Shown one piece after another: positions 10,777 through 22,441 of a stretch of DNA of 64,000 bases. The position numbers were made by a program, and so were the translations under genes. The notes under the pieces were generated by a model, which did not search any database, was not told the origin of the DNA, and saw only the letters and a program-made list of their open reading frames with translations. Each line of letters starts with the position of its first letter. The stretch's first letter is position 1. This DNA comes from Lytechinus variegatus (Eukaryota > Echinodermata > Echinoidea > Temnopleuroida > Toxopneustidae), in contig NC_054756.1 in assembly GCF_018143015.1 (NCBI RefSeq), positions 15,632,902-15,696,901 on the forward strand. The letters run 5' to 3'.

Positions 10777-13700
10777 TTACTCTTTGATTTTGATGATGCA
10801 AAACTTGTTCCTGATGTCTTGGGAGGGGTCAATCTTTGAGAGGATGATGAACTGGAAGTTACATGTGACGTGAGGTAAGAACTTGTCCTTCTCGTAATCT
10901 GGTCCATCCGCATCAGTGATAAGGTGCTCGTACCTGAATAATTAAAAGAAATTGATATTTCAAAAAATTAATAAATGAAAGGTAAATCTAAATTGATTGG
11001 TTTTCTTTTTAAGTTCTATTTATGCTGATGACAACAAGAAAAAACAATCATGCAAAAATCAGGATAAGCATCCTTTTTTGGCATCCGAGTATAAGACTGA
11101 AATATAATCAATTAACAAGATTTTATTATGCATTAAATGGGCTGTTTAAACACTTCCATTTATACTGGAAGTGAGAAATTTCAATTGTAAAGCTTACTTT
11201 TTTAAGGACATGTAGGGCTACAAAAAAAGAATGTGGCATTAAACATCTATAAGTATTCTAGCACATGGTCAAACAGGAATAGACTGACTGGATTGAGACT
11301 AACTCACTACGATACAAACAAAACGCATCTACATGGGTTTTTGACAATATTGCTGTATAATTTTTAATGAACGATGTTGGTGAAAGGTTCACAACAGAAC
11401 AAACCCATAGATAGCACTTTTCATTTTAAAAAAATTAGAAAAAATATCATACTCACTTCTCAAGTATTGATTTGTCCAAGACATCATTCATGAGACCTTT
11501 GTGGATTTCTTCAAACCTATCTCTGCACGAATTGAACATATCAGAGTCCCCAAAGTCTATAGTGAAATTATTGCCATATCTGTGGAGAATATAGAGAAAA
11601 TAGACAGTGAAATCATTCCAAACAATGCTAAGTGTGAATGAAAATTTCATAAATGTTACAATTTAAAAGTCACTTTGCTGCATATGGTGGTAAAGCTTTG
11701 TGTAATTTTATCGTATGTTGCTGTAAGGGGTCATTTTCAATAAACCAATTTGAGCTCGATTTGTACAGGGTTCCCAGCTTTTCAAGAAAATAAAATTCCC
11801 TGATTTTCCCTGATAAAGTTTCAAAATTCCCTGATAATTATTTAAACCCATTCCCAGTTTTGCATGTTGTCTAAGTGAATTACATGCATTTTCAGCATAA
11901 AAACAATTGAATGTAAAACTAAGTAGTACCACCATAACCAGTCATTTAATGGATGTTATTTTGATATGCAACAAAATATAACAGAGACTGACTGACTGAC
12001 CCCCAAATAAGAAAATAAACTTTGTGAAATCATGACATCATGGACATGTCCTGATTCTGAGACGAGTTGCAGGGGCAAGCATGCAGTAAGATGGAGAATA
12101 GAACACTTACTACAACCATTCAGTGAAATATGAAGTCTTCAACAGAAAAAACAAAACTTACTCGGATGATCGGATCCATGAACAAAAACACAGTTTAACC
12201 AACATAGCCCACTGGGAACATCACGTACATATGTAAAAGCCACTGTGTGACACTGTAATGTAACGTAGTTACAAACAGCTCATGGCGCACTGTACAGTGA
12301 ACGGACGAATTTGGGGATTCCCCTCGTCCCTTATTGGCTATATAGCGCCATCTCCAATTTAGATTGCGTCTGATACATAGAGATGTATACTAATCTCTAT
12401 GATCTGATCTACTAGTAAAATATCAATTTCATGAGCTCTTCGTCAAAGTAGCTCCGGAGTTGCTTTACTTTGGGAAAACTTGATATTTTTAAAGATATTT
12501 CACCTGGTTACATTGGCCACAGAAATGTTATGGAGCATATGTCTCATTAAAGTCACTTAATTTAATAACTTTACAAAATAGTATGGTTATGATTTTTTTG
12601 TAATATGTCAGAGGTAGGCCTACGTCAGGGAAACAAACGGTTTCAGACGATTGTCTTTCTCATGACCCCTCCCCCCCATTTTTATTGTAATTTAAGGTCA
12701 AGTCCACCTCAGAATAATTGTGATTTGAATGAGTGGAGAAAAATCAAATTAGCATCTGATGAAAATTTCATCAAAATTGTATGTAAAATAAGAAAGTTAT
12801 GACATTTTGAATTAGTTTCGCTTATTTTTTTTCACAAAACACTGATATGCACAACTCATGAAAATGAGACACTCCATGATGTATCTCTTTATTTCGTCTA
12901 TTTTTTATTGTTTGAATTATACAATATTTCATACTTTTACAGATTTGACAATAATTAGGACCAACTTGACTGAATCATTAAAAATGCTTTCATATAGGCT
13001 CTAATAAAATACAAAAAATAGTGATTGGGTGATCATCAGTCTTCCCATTTGCATACCAACGAGGATGTGCATATAACTGTTTTGTGAAATCATAAGCGAA
13101 AGTTTAAAATGTTATAACTTTCTTATTTTACATCCGATTTTGATGATTTTTTCAGTGCTGTGCTTGCTTGATTTTTCTTTTTTATTCAACTCTACTTATT
13201 GTTGGGGTGGACTTGTCCTTAATAATTTTTCATTCGCATTTTGTTTCTATATAGCTGGACTGAAGTTTATATTTTGTTTCATTGTAAATACTTTCTCATA
13301 TTGCAGTGCACTCTACATTTTCTGGGAAAAGGCGCTCATTTTATTATTCAGCACCCCGCTTCCCAGGCAAATGAAGGAGGGGAAATAAGACCAGTCATTG
13401 AGTCCATTACGCAGCTCTCTCACCCCCCCCCACCTCCCTATAATGCCCAGCCCTTAGTTGTAATTAACCCCATACATACATGTATATTTTCTCGAAGAGA
13501 AACCAAGCTTCGGTTCCCTTCTGCATAAACACAATACCACACAAAAAGATAAAAAAAGAAACACAAAGAGGGCTACCCCGGAGGGCTACAAACCTTATCG
13601 ATCCACCCAGGACCAAAATCCAATTGAAACCAGTTGGATTTCCAACTGGTTTCAATTGGTTTCAACTGGTTTCAATTGGTTTTAACTGGAATTTAACAAT

Positions 13701-15690
13701 TTCCAGTTGAAACCAATTGAAACCAGTTGGGCAACTGGAAATCGTAACTGGAACCAGTTGGGTAACTGGATATGACTTCCAACTGGAAATGATTTCTAAC
13801 TGGATCCAATTGGGTAACTGGAAATCCTAACTGGAACCAGTTGGGCAACTGGAAATCCTAACTGGAACCAGTTGGGCAACTGGAAATCCTAACTGGAACC
13901 AGTTGGGTAACTGGATATGACTTCCAACTGGAAATGATTTCTACCTGGATCAGTTGGGTAACTGGAAATCCTAACTGGAACCAGTTGGGTAACTGGATAT
14001 GACTTCCAACTGGAAATGATTTCTAACTGGATCAGTTGGGTAACTGGAAATCCTAACTGGAACCAGTTGGGCAACTGGAAATCCTAACTGGAACCAGTTG
14101 GGTAACTGGAAATAACTTCCATCTGGAAATGATTTCTAACTGGAACCAGTTGGGTAACTGGAAATCCTAGATCACCAATTGGGTAACTGGAGATGATTTC
14201 TAACTGGAAAGATGGGTAACTGGAAATGAATTCTAATTGGAACCAGTTGGGTAACTGGAAATCCTAACTGGATCCAGTTGGGTAACTGGAAATGATTTCC
14301 AATTGGTTTCCAACTGGAAATTTTCCAGTTGCCCAACTGGATCCAATTGAAACCAGTTAATTTGCATATTTCTGCCAGTGTGCACAGATGAATGTTTTAT
14401 GAGATTCATCATAATTTACAGTGTATCTATTTAATTTTTTTCAATTTGAAGTACCACACTTTTTTCAGATAAGTGTTTAGAATACTTGGCAGTGAAAGCC
14501 ATGTTCATACATATCATAGATTATAATTAAAACAGATTAAAAGATAATTAGTACACCACTAACTGTTACCAAATTACATTAAATAAAAATACATATATTT
14601 GAAGATCTCCCCTACAATTATACACATATGAAAGTCTGTATTTTATCAATGCCCTTTACATTGGTATTAATAGACAAATAACACTGCTTCTGTGTTGGCA
14701 TGAGCAATAGTTAGTGCAAATGCTAATTAATTTGTAACTAATTAAGTTCATTCCAACTGGAAGTTCCAATTGGATCCAGTTGGAAACCAATTGGTTTCAA
14801 CTGGTTCCAGTTGAAACCAGTTGCCTCCAATTGGTTTCAACTGGAACCAATTGAAACCAGTTGCCTTCAATTGGTTTCAATAGGGAAATTGAAACAACTG
14901 GAACCAATTGAAACCAATTGCCAACTGGTTCCAGTTGCCCAATTGGTTTTAACTGGAACCAATTGGCAACTGGTTTTCAATTGGAACCAGTTGTTCCAAT
15001 TTCCCTATTGAAACCAGTTGGCCAACTGGTTTCAATTGGTTTTGCTCTAATTGGTTTTAACTGGATTTTGGTCCTGGGCAATAAGACGTTTTCTTATCGT
15101 TTCTGCTTGCATGTCCGAAGGAGAGATGGCGTCCAAACAATTACCTCCTTGGTAACGTAGAAATACTGCTGCTCTCCCGCCGCTATCTACGATCATCGGC
15201 CATTTCCCTGTCGACTTGATCTTCCCGTCATCGTCCTTGAGTACGTCCGCGAGATCTTTGAGTTCGATCTCGATGATGACCGGCTTGGGCTGTTCGTCAG
15301 TGGTTGACAACTTGGCTAGCTTGTCAGTCACATCTACAAGACGACAACAATATCAAAGGATTAATAATTTTATTTCAATTAATATTGTCCACTATAGTGG
15401 ACAGTGTAAAGTGAGAAAAGATATAGGGGAAAATGTGAAATGATAAAAAAAAAACATTTTAGTATTTTACTATACTAAGTGCCTGTTTCTTGGCAATGGC
15501 CTAATATAAAACTGCCGTCTGGATCTTCATGTGATCCGGCCGCATATCCTCAAAGTCAGATATTAAAAAAATACGTACACACGAGCGTGAAGTAATATTA
15601 TAGTAGTAGTATAAGTAGTAATGGTAGTATACAGCAGTAGTAGTGGTGGTAGTAGTAGTATTAGTAGTGGTGGTAATAGTGGTAATAGTG

Positions 15691-15762
<72 letters not shown>

Positions 15763-16649
15763 CTAGTAGTAGAGTATAGTAATGGTGGTGTTGGGTGATT
15801 TTAATTCTGTCTGTGAGTATAGTTTCTTGTAGTTCCATTTCCTGAAGTCCTCCACCAGGAAGGGTAGAGGACTTCAGGTAGTATAGCAGTAGTAGTGGTG
15901 GTAGTAGTAGTAGTATTAGTAAGCCAAGTCAATATGGTAGTAATATTAGAGGAGTAATATCGAAAATAGAATTAGTGATCCGGGTTTATATTGTTGAGCG
16001 CATAGTCATGATCAGTTAAGCGGCGACACTAATTTTCTCAATTAAGTCACATTTATAAAATAACAATTTTCCTAAATTGAATTCCACAAGTCGAATCAAA
16101 TAGATACGAAGATACCAGATATAACCAATGATACAAATAAATTTGCAAATGTATCAACATTTTTCAAGAGGCCTAATTCAATATGGTGAAAAAAATTCTG
16201 ATAATCAAATCTATTAATTACCTAGGGGATGAAATTTGAGATCACTTGAGAAATCAAATTACATCGTCATAATTATTGGGATGCCATTCTAAACAAGAAC
16301 AAAATTATCCGAAGCCGTCATTCTTATACAATACTCAACAAAAATGACTTTTCGCAATTAAGGAAACGCCCATGTCAAGTCATCATAGTAGCATTTCAAT
16401 TATCGAGAAAAATATAAAATAAGCATGATAACCTCAAAACAGGAAGCACGGAATATTCAGAATCAGATTATTTCCTCAAAATGAAGAAAAGGTCTAGTCT
16501 ATACGATAGGTTTTACCTTTTGCATCCTTGCTTGATGTGGCGCCTTTCTTTTGAGATGAAACTGGAGTTGTTTTTTTGCCGCCATTTCCACCGGTCTTCT
16601 TCGCAGGAGTTGCTTTCTTCGGGACCGCTGTTGGTTTCTTTGGAGGCAT
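10777..16649 (-). CDS. compact IQANK1-like paralog with dynein AAA5-like domain, one exon split by a transposon
   Basis: Minus-strand gene read as four coding exons: 16517-16649, 15079-15333 with its tail at 13594-13603, 11457-11579 and 10777-10933 (stop TAA). Exon 1 starts MPPKKPTAVPKK, a basic leader of 44 residues. The rest matches the C-terminal domain of the neighbouring ten-exon gene: GKWPMIVDSGGRAAVFLRY, YGNNFTIDFGD, FQFIILSK, ending CIIKIKE. This domain resembles the AAA5 (AAA_9) module of dynein heavy chain. All four exons have the same phases as exons 1, 8, 9 and 10 of that gene. The oddity is exon 2: a 1473-bp palindromic transposon (13606-15078) sits inside it. If the element and one copy of a TG duplication are removed, the four exons give 678 bp, an uninterrupted frame of 225 residues. 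As it stands, translation would run 10 residues past ATT at the junction and stop. It is either a recently interrupted gene, an insertion allele or one rescued by unusual splicing. IQ, ankyrin and coiled-coil regions are absent. Molecular role unknown. Confidence 0.8.
11740..11980. repeat. dispersed repeat, empty-site copy of 53200-53830
   Basis: Shares TTCCCTGATTTTCCCTGAT-type motifs and the segment CCAGTCATT...GATATGCAACAAAATAT with the region 53200-53830. Here the segment GTAGTACCACCATAACCAG is continuous, whereas at 53300-53600 the same point holds a SINE. Family unknown. Confidence 0.75.
12376..12401. mobile_element. 26-bp end-only remnant of the CATAGAGATG family
   Basis: CATAGAGATG and CATCTCTATG-like ends abut with only a few bases between. 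The flanking octamers GTCTGATA and ATCTGATC agree at six of eight positions. Two larger elements in the window (37785-39206 and 61255-61640) have the same ends and perfect 8-bp duplications, so this may be a collapsed member. Confidence 0.45.
12695..13219. mobile_element. MITE, AAGGTCAAGTCC family, copy 1
   Basis: Ends are inverted: AGGTCAAGTCCACC at the left and GGTGGACTTGTCCT at the right. Each is flanked by TA, so the target duplication is TA, or TTAA if the boundary is set two bases inward. The terminal repeats are long: the phrase around AAGTTATGACATTTT appears in both arms. Lies in intron 2 of the compact paralog. Copies 2 and 3 are at 17389-18006 and 43542-44137. Confidence 0.9.
13606..15078. 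mobile_element. 1473-bp palindromic transposon inside a coding exon
   Basis: Ends are CCCAGGACCAAAATCC at 13606 and its complement GGATTTTGGTCCTGGG ending 15078. The arms consist of many short units containing CAACTGG, CCAGTTGG and CAATTGG, some in tandem blocks of about 60-100 bp. The left arm is about 750 bp, the right about 330 bp, and the centre (about 14354-14749) is ordinary AT-rich DNA. The flanking bases are CA on both sides (13604-13605 with 15079-15080), consistent with a 2-bp duplication. There is no coding capacity. The element splits exon 2 of the compact IQANK1-like paralog. Confidence 0.9.
15600..15780. repeat. (TAG)n microsatellite with variants
   Basis: TAG/TGG triplets, purest from about 15688 to 15760, in intron 1 of the compact paralog. 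A second short tract lies at 15886-15920. Between them is a small hairpin, CCTGAAGTCCTC with GAGGACTTCAGG, at about 15841-15878. Confidence 0.95.
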
Positions 16650-17388
16650 TTCGTCGAATGCAAGCTGGCGTTGGTGGTTACAAATTAAGAGTTGTTCTAT
16701 AGAGTAACTAGTGTTTCATGATTTACACTAGTTGATTTTCATTTTGACATGTTCTCTGAATTCTGTGTTTGCCAAGTATTATCAGGCGGGTATACCCACG
16801 CGGGGCTGTACAAATGCGGCAAAAGCACATAGAGATATCCATTATATCTGCATCGATACCGCAAACAAACTCGTGCTACAACAGGGGTGCGCGCTAATCA
16901 TAAGCCAAAGATACCTTCTTTTATTGTTACGTCATCTTGGCCCGATCGATCGGTATAGAGTGGGTTTCGATTAGAATGAAGCCCGACCTGCAACTGGAAG
17001 CTGTATTGTAATACGTTGTAAATATACTTTTAAGCTCGTTTGAATATTTTTTTTTGTTCAACCTTTCCTTTCATTCCGCTTCGAATCTTTTCGACGCCAG
17101 GGTCCCTAATAATCCTATTCTCCCCTTCTACACATTTCTTTGATGTATCGATCGTTTCAGTTGTCTTGTCTATCCATTGATGCCCACTGCCAAATTGATA
17201 ATGGCAGTCGAGGGCTAACTTGGCATGTTTACATAAAGGTATACATCAATGCCTACCGGGATAGATCTTTCCGAGTCTTTTTTCCTTTCAATTCTTCTCC
17301 AGCTCTCTCTCCCTCAAATATAAAATTCCCTTTCAACTTCCTTTCTCTTTCTTCCCTCTTGTTGTTATTATACTGTATTGCATTTTTA
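16650..17388. other. upstream region of the compact paralog
   Basis: Sequence upstream of the ATG at 16649 on the minus strand. It must contain the 5' leader and promoter of the compact paralog, but no TATA box or initiator can be singled out with confidence. No other gene is seen. Confidence 0.4.
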
Positions 17389-18006
17389 AAGGTCAAGTCC
17401 ACCCCAGAAAATGTTGTTTTGGATAAATAAAGCAAAATCAAACGAGCTTAAGGCTGAAAATTTCATCAAACTCGAAAGTAAAATTTTAAAAAGTTATATT
17501 TTAAAATGTCGCTTATTTTTCACCCCAAAAAAGTGATAAGCACAAAATTCAGTGACATGCAAATGAGACAGTGGATTATGTCCTTCACTCACTATTTCTT
17601 TTGTTTTTCTTATTGTTTGAAGCATACAATGTTTCATTTTTTACGTATTTGATTAAGGGCCAACTTCACTGAACCATATAGTATCAAACAATGCTAATCC
17701 CATATGTTCAGGGAGGAATTATTCATTCTTTTAGTTGAAAATGAGGAGAAAATTAGAATACTTCATATTTCATGTAATAAAATACATAACATGGTGAGTG
17801 GATGAGACGTCATCAGTCTCTTCATTTGCATACCGATCAGGATTTGCATAGAACTGTTTTGTGAAATTAAGCACAAAATTTGAAATGTCATAACTTTCTT
17901 ATTTTACATCCGATTTTGATGAAATTTTCAGTTTTGTGCTTGTCAAGTTGTTGGATTGTTTTTCTTTTTATTAAAATCAAGTTTTTGTTGGGGTGGACTT
18001 GTCCTT
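17389..18006. mobile_element. MITE, AAGGTCAAGTCC family, copy 2
   Basis: Starts AAGGTCAAGTCCACCCC, ends GGGGTGGACTTGTCCTT, and is flanked by TA on both sides (17387-17388 and 18007-18008). It is about 618 bp, with long inverted arms carrying ATGTCATAACTTTCTTATTT near the right end and its counterpart near the left. Confidence 0.92.
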
Positions 18007-18906
18007 TACGCATGTTTTTTTTTTCTTTGAGTGATTGGTTGAATAATGGTCACTGCAAGTTAATATTTATTTTCTCTGTTTTGTGTTTTGTTTTATCATA
18101 AACTCACATTGTTAGTCTTCAGACTTTTTGATGAGAATTTTTGTAATAAAACCGAACTGAATTTGAATCTTATCACTTCCATTGATTTCTCTTTGACACA
18201 TTCCACTGCCACAACTTTCTCTTTTTCATCAACATAGCAAAATTATGTCTTCACTGAGATTTAAAAAAAAAATCAAAACTTGCTTTATCACTATGACCCA
18301 ACATTTATAACCTCTTCTCTAATGTAAAAAAAAAAACAACAAGACTATTTGACTTCTTTTCAAAATATTTAATTTACAATCATAGAAAAACTTAAAAATC
18401 CAAGGATATATAAGATCAATCTACACATTATGGACGGAAGATGTCTCAGTTGTGGATGGAAGATAACCTGCTCTGAAAATAACATGGACGGAACGTATGA
18501 GGTCTAATTAATGTGTACAAGCATTTTAATGCATTTCAGAAGTAAAATACACAAAGAAGGCACTAGATATTTCATACATTTAGATCAAGGCTCATGCATT
18601 CAGCTTGAATTTCAGAAAAAAATACAAATTCGAAAAACTAATCAACATGAACTTCCAAACTACTTTCATCGCAAGTGGAAAACCATACAAAGATACAGAA
18701 ATATTCTGGATCTACCGTGTGAGTAAAAAAACCCCAAAAATTTGACACCTCACAAATCTCCAGCATGAACCCCCAACTTAAGGAAATATATGACATGAGC
18801 TCATAATCATTATATGGTCAGAAAGAATATTTTCTCCTAAATAATTTGATACCATATGTGGTATGTTTTCACGCTTGGATAATTAGTAGGTATTCCTTGC
18901 AGTCCA
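18007..18906. other. intergenic, possible LINE 3' tail
   Basis: The stretch to about 18165 is T-rich and ends GATGAGAATTTTTGTAATAAA, which resembles the 3' end of the LINE fragment at 27487. The rest is AT-rich with no gene that I can see. Confidence 0.3.
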
Positions 18907-19063
18907 GGGGAGTGCTTCATCAACATTTTCATCCAACAAGTTGTCAGATCTGACATCTTTCTCTGATGTTAATTGGCTGAGAGGCACTGTTACTATGGTA
19001 ACTGTCGGATAAAATGGGACTTGTCGGATAAAACGTCCGACAAGTCCTTTCATGAAACGCCCC
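18907..19063. mobile_element. 157-bp MITE, GTTTCATGAAA family, copy 1
   Basis: Left end GGGGAGTGCTTCATCAACAT and right end TCATGAAACGCCCC form an inverted pair. Internally, ATCCAACAAGTTG and CTTGTCGGATAAAA are complementary-type repeats. A second copy in the opposite orientation lies at 42963-43127 and shares GTTACTATGGTAACTGTCGG. Confidence 0.85.
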
Positions 19064-19454
19064 ACAGATCTCATAATCTGACAAGGGTTGTTTTAAAATC
19101 CATTGCAAAACACTTTTCAATAATTAACATTAATACTGTTTAATAAACACTTTTTCATATAAATTCTCAAGTTAATTTCATTGAATAGAGATTTGTAAAC
19201 CGGTTCACTGACTTGTACGTGTATGATTAAGACATCATTGGCATCTGAATTCATTCATTGCAGCCATGCCTTATCAAACTTTACATCACAATAAAAAAAT
19301 ACCTCCTGATTATCCAAGCATTAACAAATACGAATATGGTATCAAATTATTTGGGAGAAGATACTCTTACAGGCCATAAATAATATGTATATGTTCATGA
19401 AGAGTTTTTCCCTTTAACTGAGAATTTGTGAGGTGTCAACTTTTTTTTGTTACT

Positions 19455-20132
19455 CACATGAATAAGGTGGGTTGGGTGTTTCATGAAGCTCTTCATAAAT
19501 TACAAATGACTTAATGCACAACTGCAATCCCTTTCTAGTGCTTATTAGTGATACATCCCTGTCAGAGGTGGATCCAGGATTTTCAAAGGGGGGGGGGGGG
19601 CACGTTTTCCAGAGAAAAAAAAAAGGTTGTCAACAGAGAATTAAGGACAGTTCGTTCACGAGAAAATTTGACAAGCAAAAAAAAAGTCTTCACTTACAAG
19701 GGGGGGGGGCACACTTGTGTTTTAACAGCATTTTAACATCACAAATTTTAATTGTGCCTCTCAAAAGAGGGGGCATGGGCCAGCTGCCCCCCCCCCATCC
19801 GCCAGCGATTCTTGTGTACATGATTTGGCACCTAAGTACATGTTCCAGTTGTGCATACAAATGTGGTAGATACCGTTTTTTAAGACACGAGCGACTTTAA
19901 CGAACGACTGGTGATCCTAATCAAAGGATTCAATTGATGGGTGATACAGATAGATAATAATAAGCAGCTGTGTTACCCTTGTGGTAATGTTGGAGAAACT
20001 TGAATAACTTATTATTTATTTGACTGGTTATCCTTTCTTGTAGTGAATGATAAAGGGTCTACACCAAATTTTCATTCCGGACATCCATAAAGTTGCTCGT
20101 AACTTACCAACAGCTTTATGACACCCCCCCCC
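19455..20132. mobile_element. MITE of the GGGTGTTTCATAAAGC family with a nested insert
   Basis: The left end GGGTGTTTCATGAAGCTCTT and right end ACAGCTTTATGACACCC are an imperfect inverted pair, matching the ends of the compact copy at 20145-20329. An inner segment near 19885-19920 (CGACTGGTGATCCTAATC) matches the other copy. The element at 19563-19806 appears to be inserted in it. Confidence 0.6.
19563..19806. mobile_element. short hAT-like element with poly(G) tracts
   Basis: Begins CAGAGGTGGATCCAGGATTT and ends near CATCCGCCAGCG, with three G or C runs of nine or more bases. This is the look of many short hAT-type elements in marine invertebrates. No clean target duplication was found, so the boundary is approximate. 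Confidence 0.5.
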
Positions 20133-20144
20133 CGATATGACACC

Positions 20145-20329
20145 TGGGGGCCATTTCATAAAGCTGTTCGAAAGTTAAGAGTAACTCTAAGAATGACTAG
20201 TGAATCTTTCTTACGCGCTAGATAATCACTAATGAGCATTAAAGGTGCTTATCATTTACCATAAGATAGGATCACCAGTCGTTCTTAAAGTCGCTCTTAA
20301 CTTACGAACAGCTTTATGAAACACCCGCC
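20145..20329. mobile_element. 185-bp MITE, GGGTGTTTCATAAAGC family
   Basis: Left end GGCCATTTCATAAAGCTGTT and right end AACAGCTTTATGAAACACCC are inverted, and the inner arms pair through AGTTAAGAGT and CTCTTAACTT. No coding potential. Confidence 0.88.
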
Positions 20330-21233
20330 ACGCAACAAAAAGTAGCAGCTTGACTGATTGACGCTCACTGCAGACATTCATACAGGGGAATTAATTAGTT
20401 CTTTCATTTCATTTGCCACTTCCTGGGGAATATTTTTAGTATAGCTATGGTCACAATGGCCGTGGCTACTGATTTTCTATGGCTTTCTGAATTGGTGATG
20501 CTCTAGCTGGAATGGAAATTTAGGCTGAAAGTGAGGGTCTAGACTCGTGGCACATATTACATATAATACATTAATTTTTATACTAAGTACCCCCCTCCCC
20601 CCGGTCTCATCCTACGACAAGTAGGGTGTATAGCCTTGCCAGAGGATACCTGTGCTTTGTCAGAGATCAACCAGTGATCTTTCCTTATCAAGTAAAATGA
20701 ATAAATCCAAGAATAAATGCACAGTAATGGAAGCACTTCCACCTAGGTTTGTCTTTGATAGGCTTATCCAATCTTTTACACATACAGTATATGGAATGAA
20801 CTGAGGTCTTCTCTATAGTATAGATAAGAAAAGTTGGTAATCGCTCACATATCAATTTAAACCTGAGATTTAGTGCATCTACAAAACAGTATATGCAATA
20901 TAAGGACTGAAAGACACACAATTAAAACCAGTGAAAACATTTAGATTTTGAATAAAATAACATTTTCAATTGAAATATTGAAATGAAATTGTATTAACTT
21001 AATACATATATACATTATCAATTTTCAACAGAGCTGCCAACCTTAAAAAATAAAAAGTAATAATCCAGAAGCTCAAAAGTCATTATTTAAAATATAAATT
21101 TCTTTGAAAAAGGTAATATAAAGAACAGATTCTTTAAAAAGAAATCCTTTCTTTCAAGGCTCAGATTCGGAAAGGAAAAAAAAAACTCGGAGATCCAGAC
21201 AGTATTTATGTGAAGTGTTGTGACCCAGTATGT
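20330..21233. other. intergenic, no gene recognised
   Basis: AT-rich single-copy-looking DNA. A minus-strand open frame near 20688-20921 shows no family motif and is probably chance. Confidence 0.4.
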
Positions 21234-21525
21234 GGAGTGTTGAGGCCCGGTGGATTGGTCTTCTGACTTTGAAACAGAGGGTTATGCGTTCGAGTCCCAG
21301 CCATGGCGTAACTTCCTTCGGCAAGAAATTCATCCACATTGCGCTGCACTCAACCCTGGTGAGATAAATGGGTACCTGGCAGGAATTTATTCATTGAAAT
21401 GCCACCGCGCTGTAAAAGGGTTAAAGCCAGGGTAATAATATCCGTGTCCTTTGGAAGCACATAGGGATGTTATGACATAATGTGATATGTACTATACAAG
21501 AACTGTGTTATTATTATGATTTAAG
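21234..21525 (+). mobile_element. tRNA-derived SINE
   Basis: The head reads as a tRNA-like Pol III promoter on the plus strand: A-box-like GGCCCGGTGGATTGG and B box GCGTTCGAGTCCC. A body segment with CGGCAAGAAATTCATCCACA and GGTGAGATAAATGGGTACCT follows, a module seen in many invertebrate SINEs. It ends in GTGTTATTATTATGA. No target duplication was confirmed. Confidence 0.85.
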
Positions 21526-22441
21526 CATGCGATGATATCATTCAGAGCAATATAAACAAAGATAAACGTTCATGTGAATGAGCATCTTTGGCAACCTTCA
21601 AATGAGTTTGCCTCTGTCCAATGGATTACTGTGTAGTATTAAATGCTAACATACTTATTTGCATTTAAAGGGGTAATAATTCAAGTCAAGAGGTCTAATG
21701 CTCTGAATCAGTCGTCATTCCTTTTTCTTAGTTCTTAGAGGAAAAAAAATTGAATGAACCTAATTACATACAATGAAATACAAAAGACACAATCATCACT
21801 TTGCTCATTGAATATTCATGAAGACATGCCTAGAACTGGCAGCAGGTGGTCCCAGAAAAATGTCTATGGGAATGACAGAATTCAGTAGTCGACAGGTTAA
21901 CCGAAGTTGGTAATCTCTTTCTGGAGAAGAGAAACACAATCATTGTGTTTCTACTGGAGAATCATTAAAAAAGGTTTCTACAGAGCGAATAATCCGATTT
22001 TCTCACATTCCACGTCGCAAATACCGCGCCGGGAAATTCAATCTATGATCTTGCAATGCATTGTGGTAAGTCAGCTGGCGACATCGAAAGGCCAGAACGT
22101 GCAAATATACTGCAAAGTTGCACTTCTGGGTTCACGCACTTCCGCCAGACACAATACGCTTTTTCACCATGTGTTTCATACAGAAAAGTGAAACATATTA
22201 ACAGAAACTGTATTTTGCGCTATTCGGTTTACAAAAAACCGCATCGCTTCTGTTTCAATGGAAGTTTTCTGGAATTCTGGATACTTACGCTGGTAATAAC
22301 GTTGAACGATTCTCTGTAGAAACACGCCAAATGAGTGTTGAGTAAACTGTTGTCGACCAATCTTTCAGGTTTAAAATGAAGGAATGACATCACTACAAGG
22401 ACGTGACTTGCAGGCAGGGATTGTGAAATGCATGAATTCGA
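21526..22441. other. intergenic, 3' flank of the IQANK1-like gene
   Basis: Contains a possible inverted-repeat element near 21883-22360 (GTCGACAGGTT opposite CTGTTGTCGACC; TTTCTACAGAG opposite CTCTGTAGAAA). The 3' untranslated region of the minus-strand gene must start here. I see no clear AATAAA close to the stop. Confidence 0.4.

Noticed and set aside
13606-15078. The palindromic element as a self-splicing or introner-type intron
   Set aside because: No GT or AG lies at its edges on the gene's strand, so exact removal by normal splicing is not supported by sequence. Only transcript data could revive this.
15563-15838. Minus-strand ORF with a long poly-leucine run
   Set aside because: It is the translation of the (TAG)n microsatellite and has no other support.
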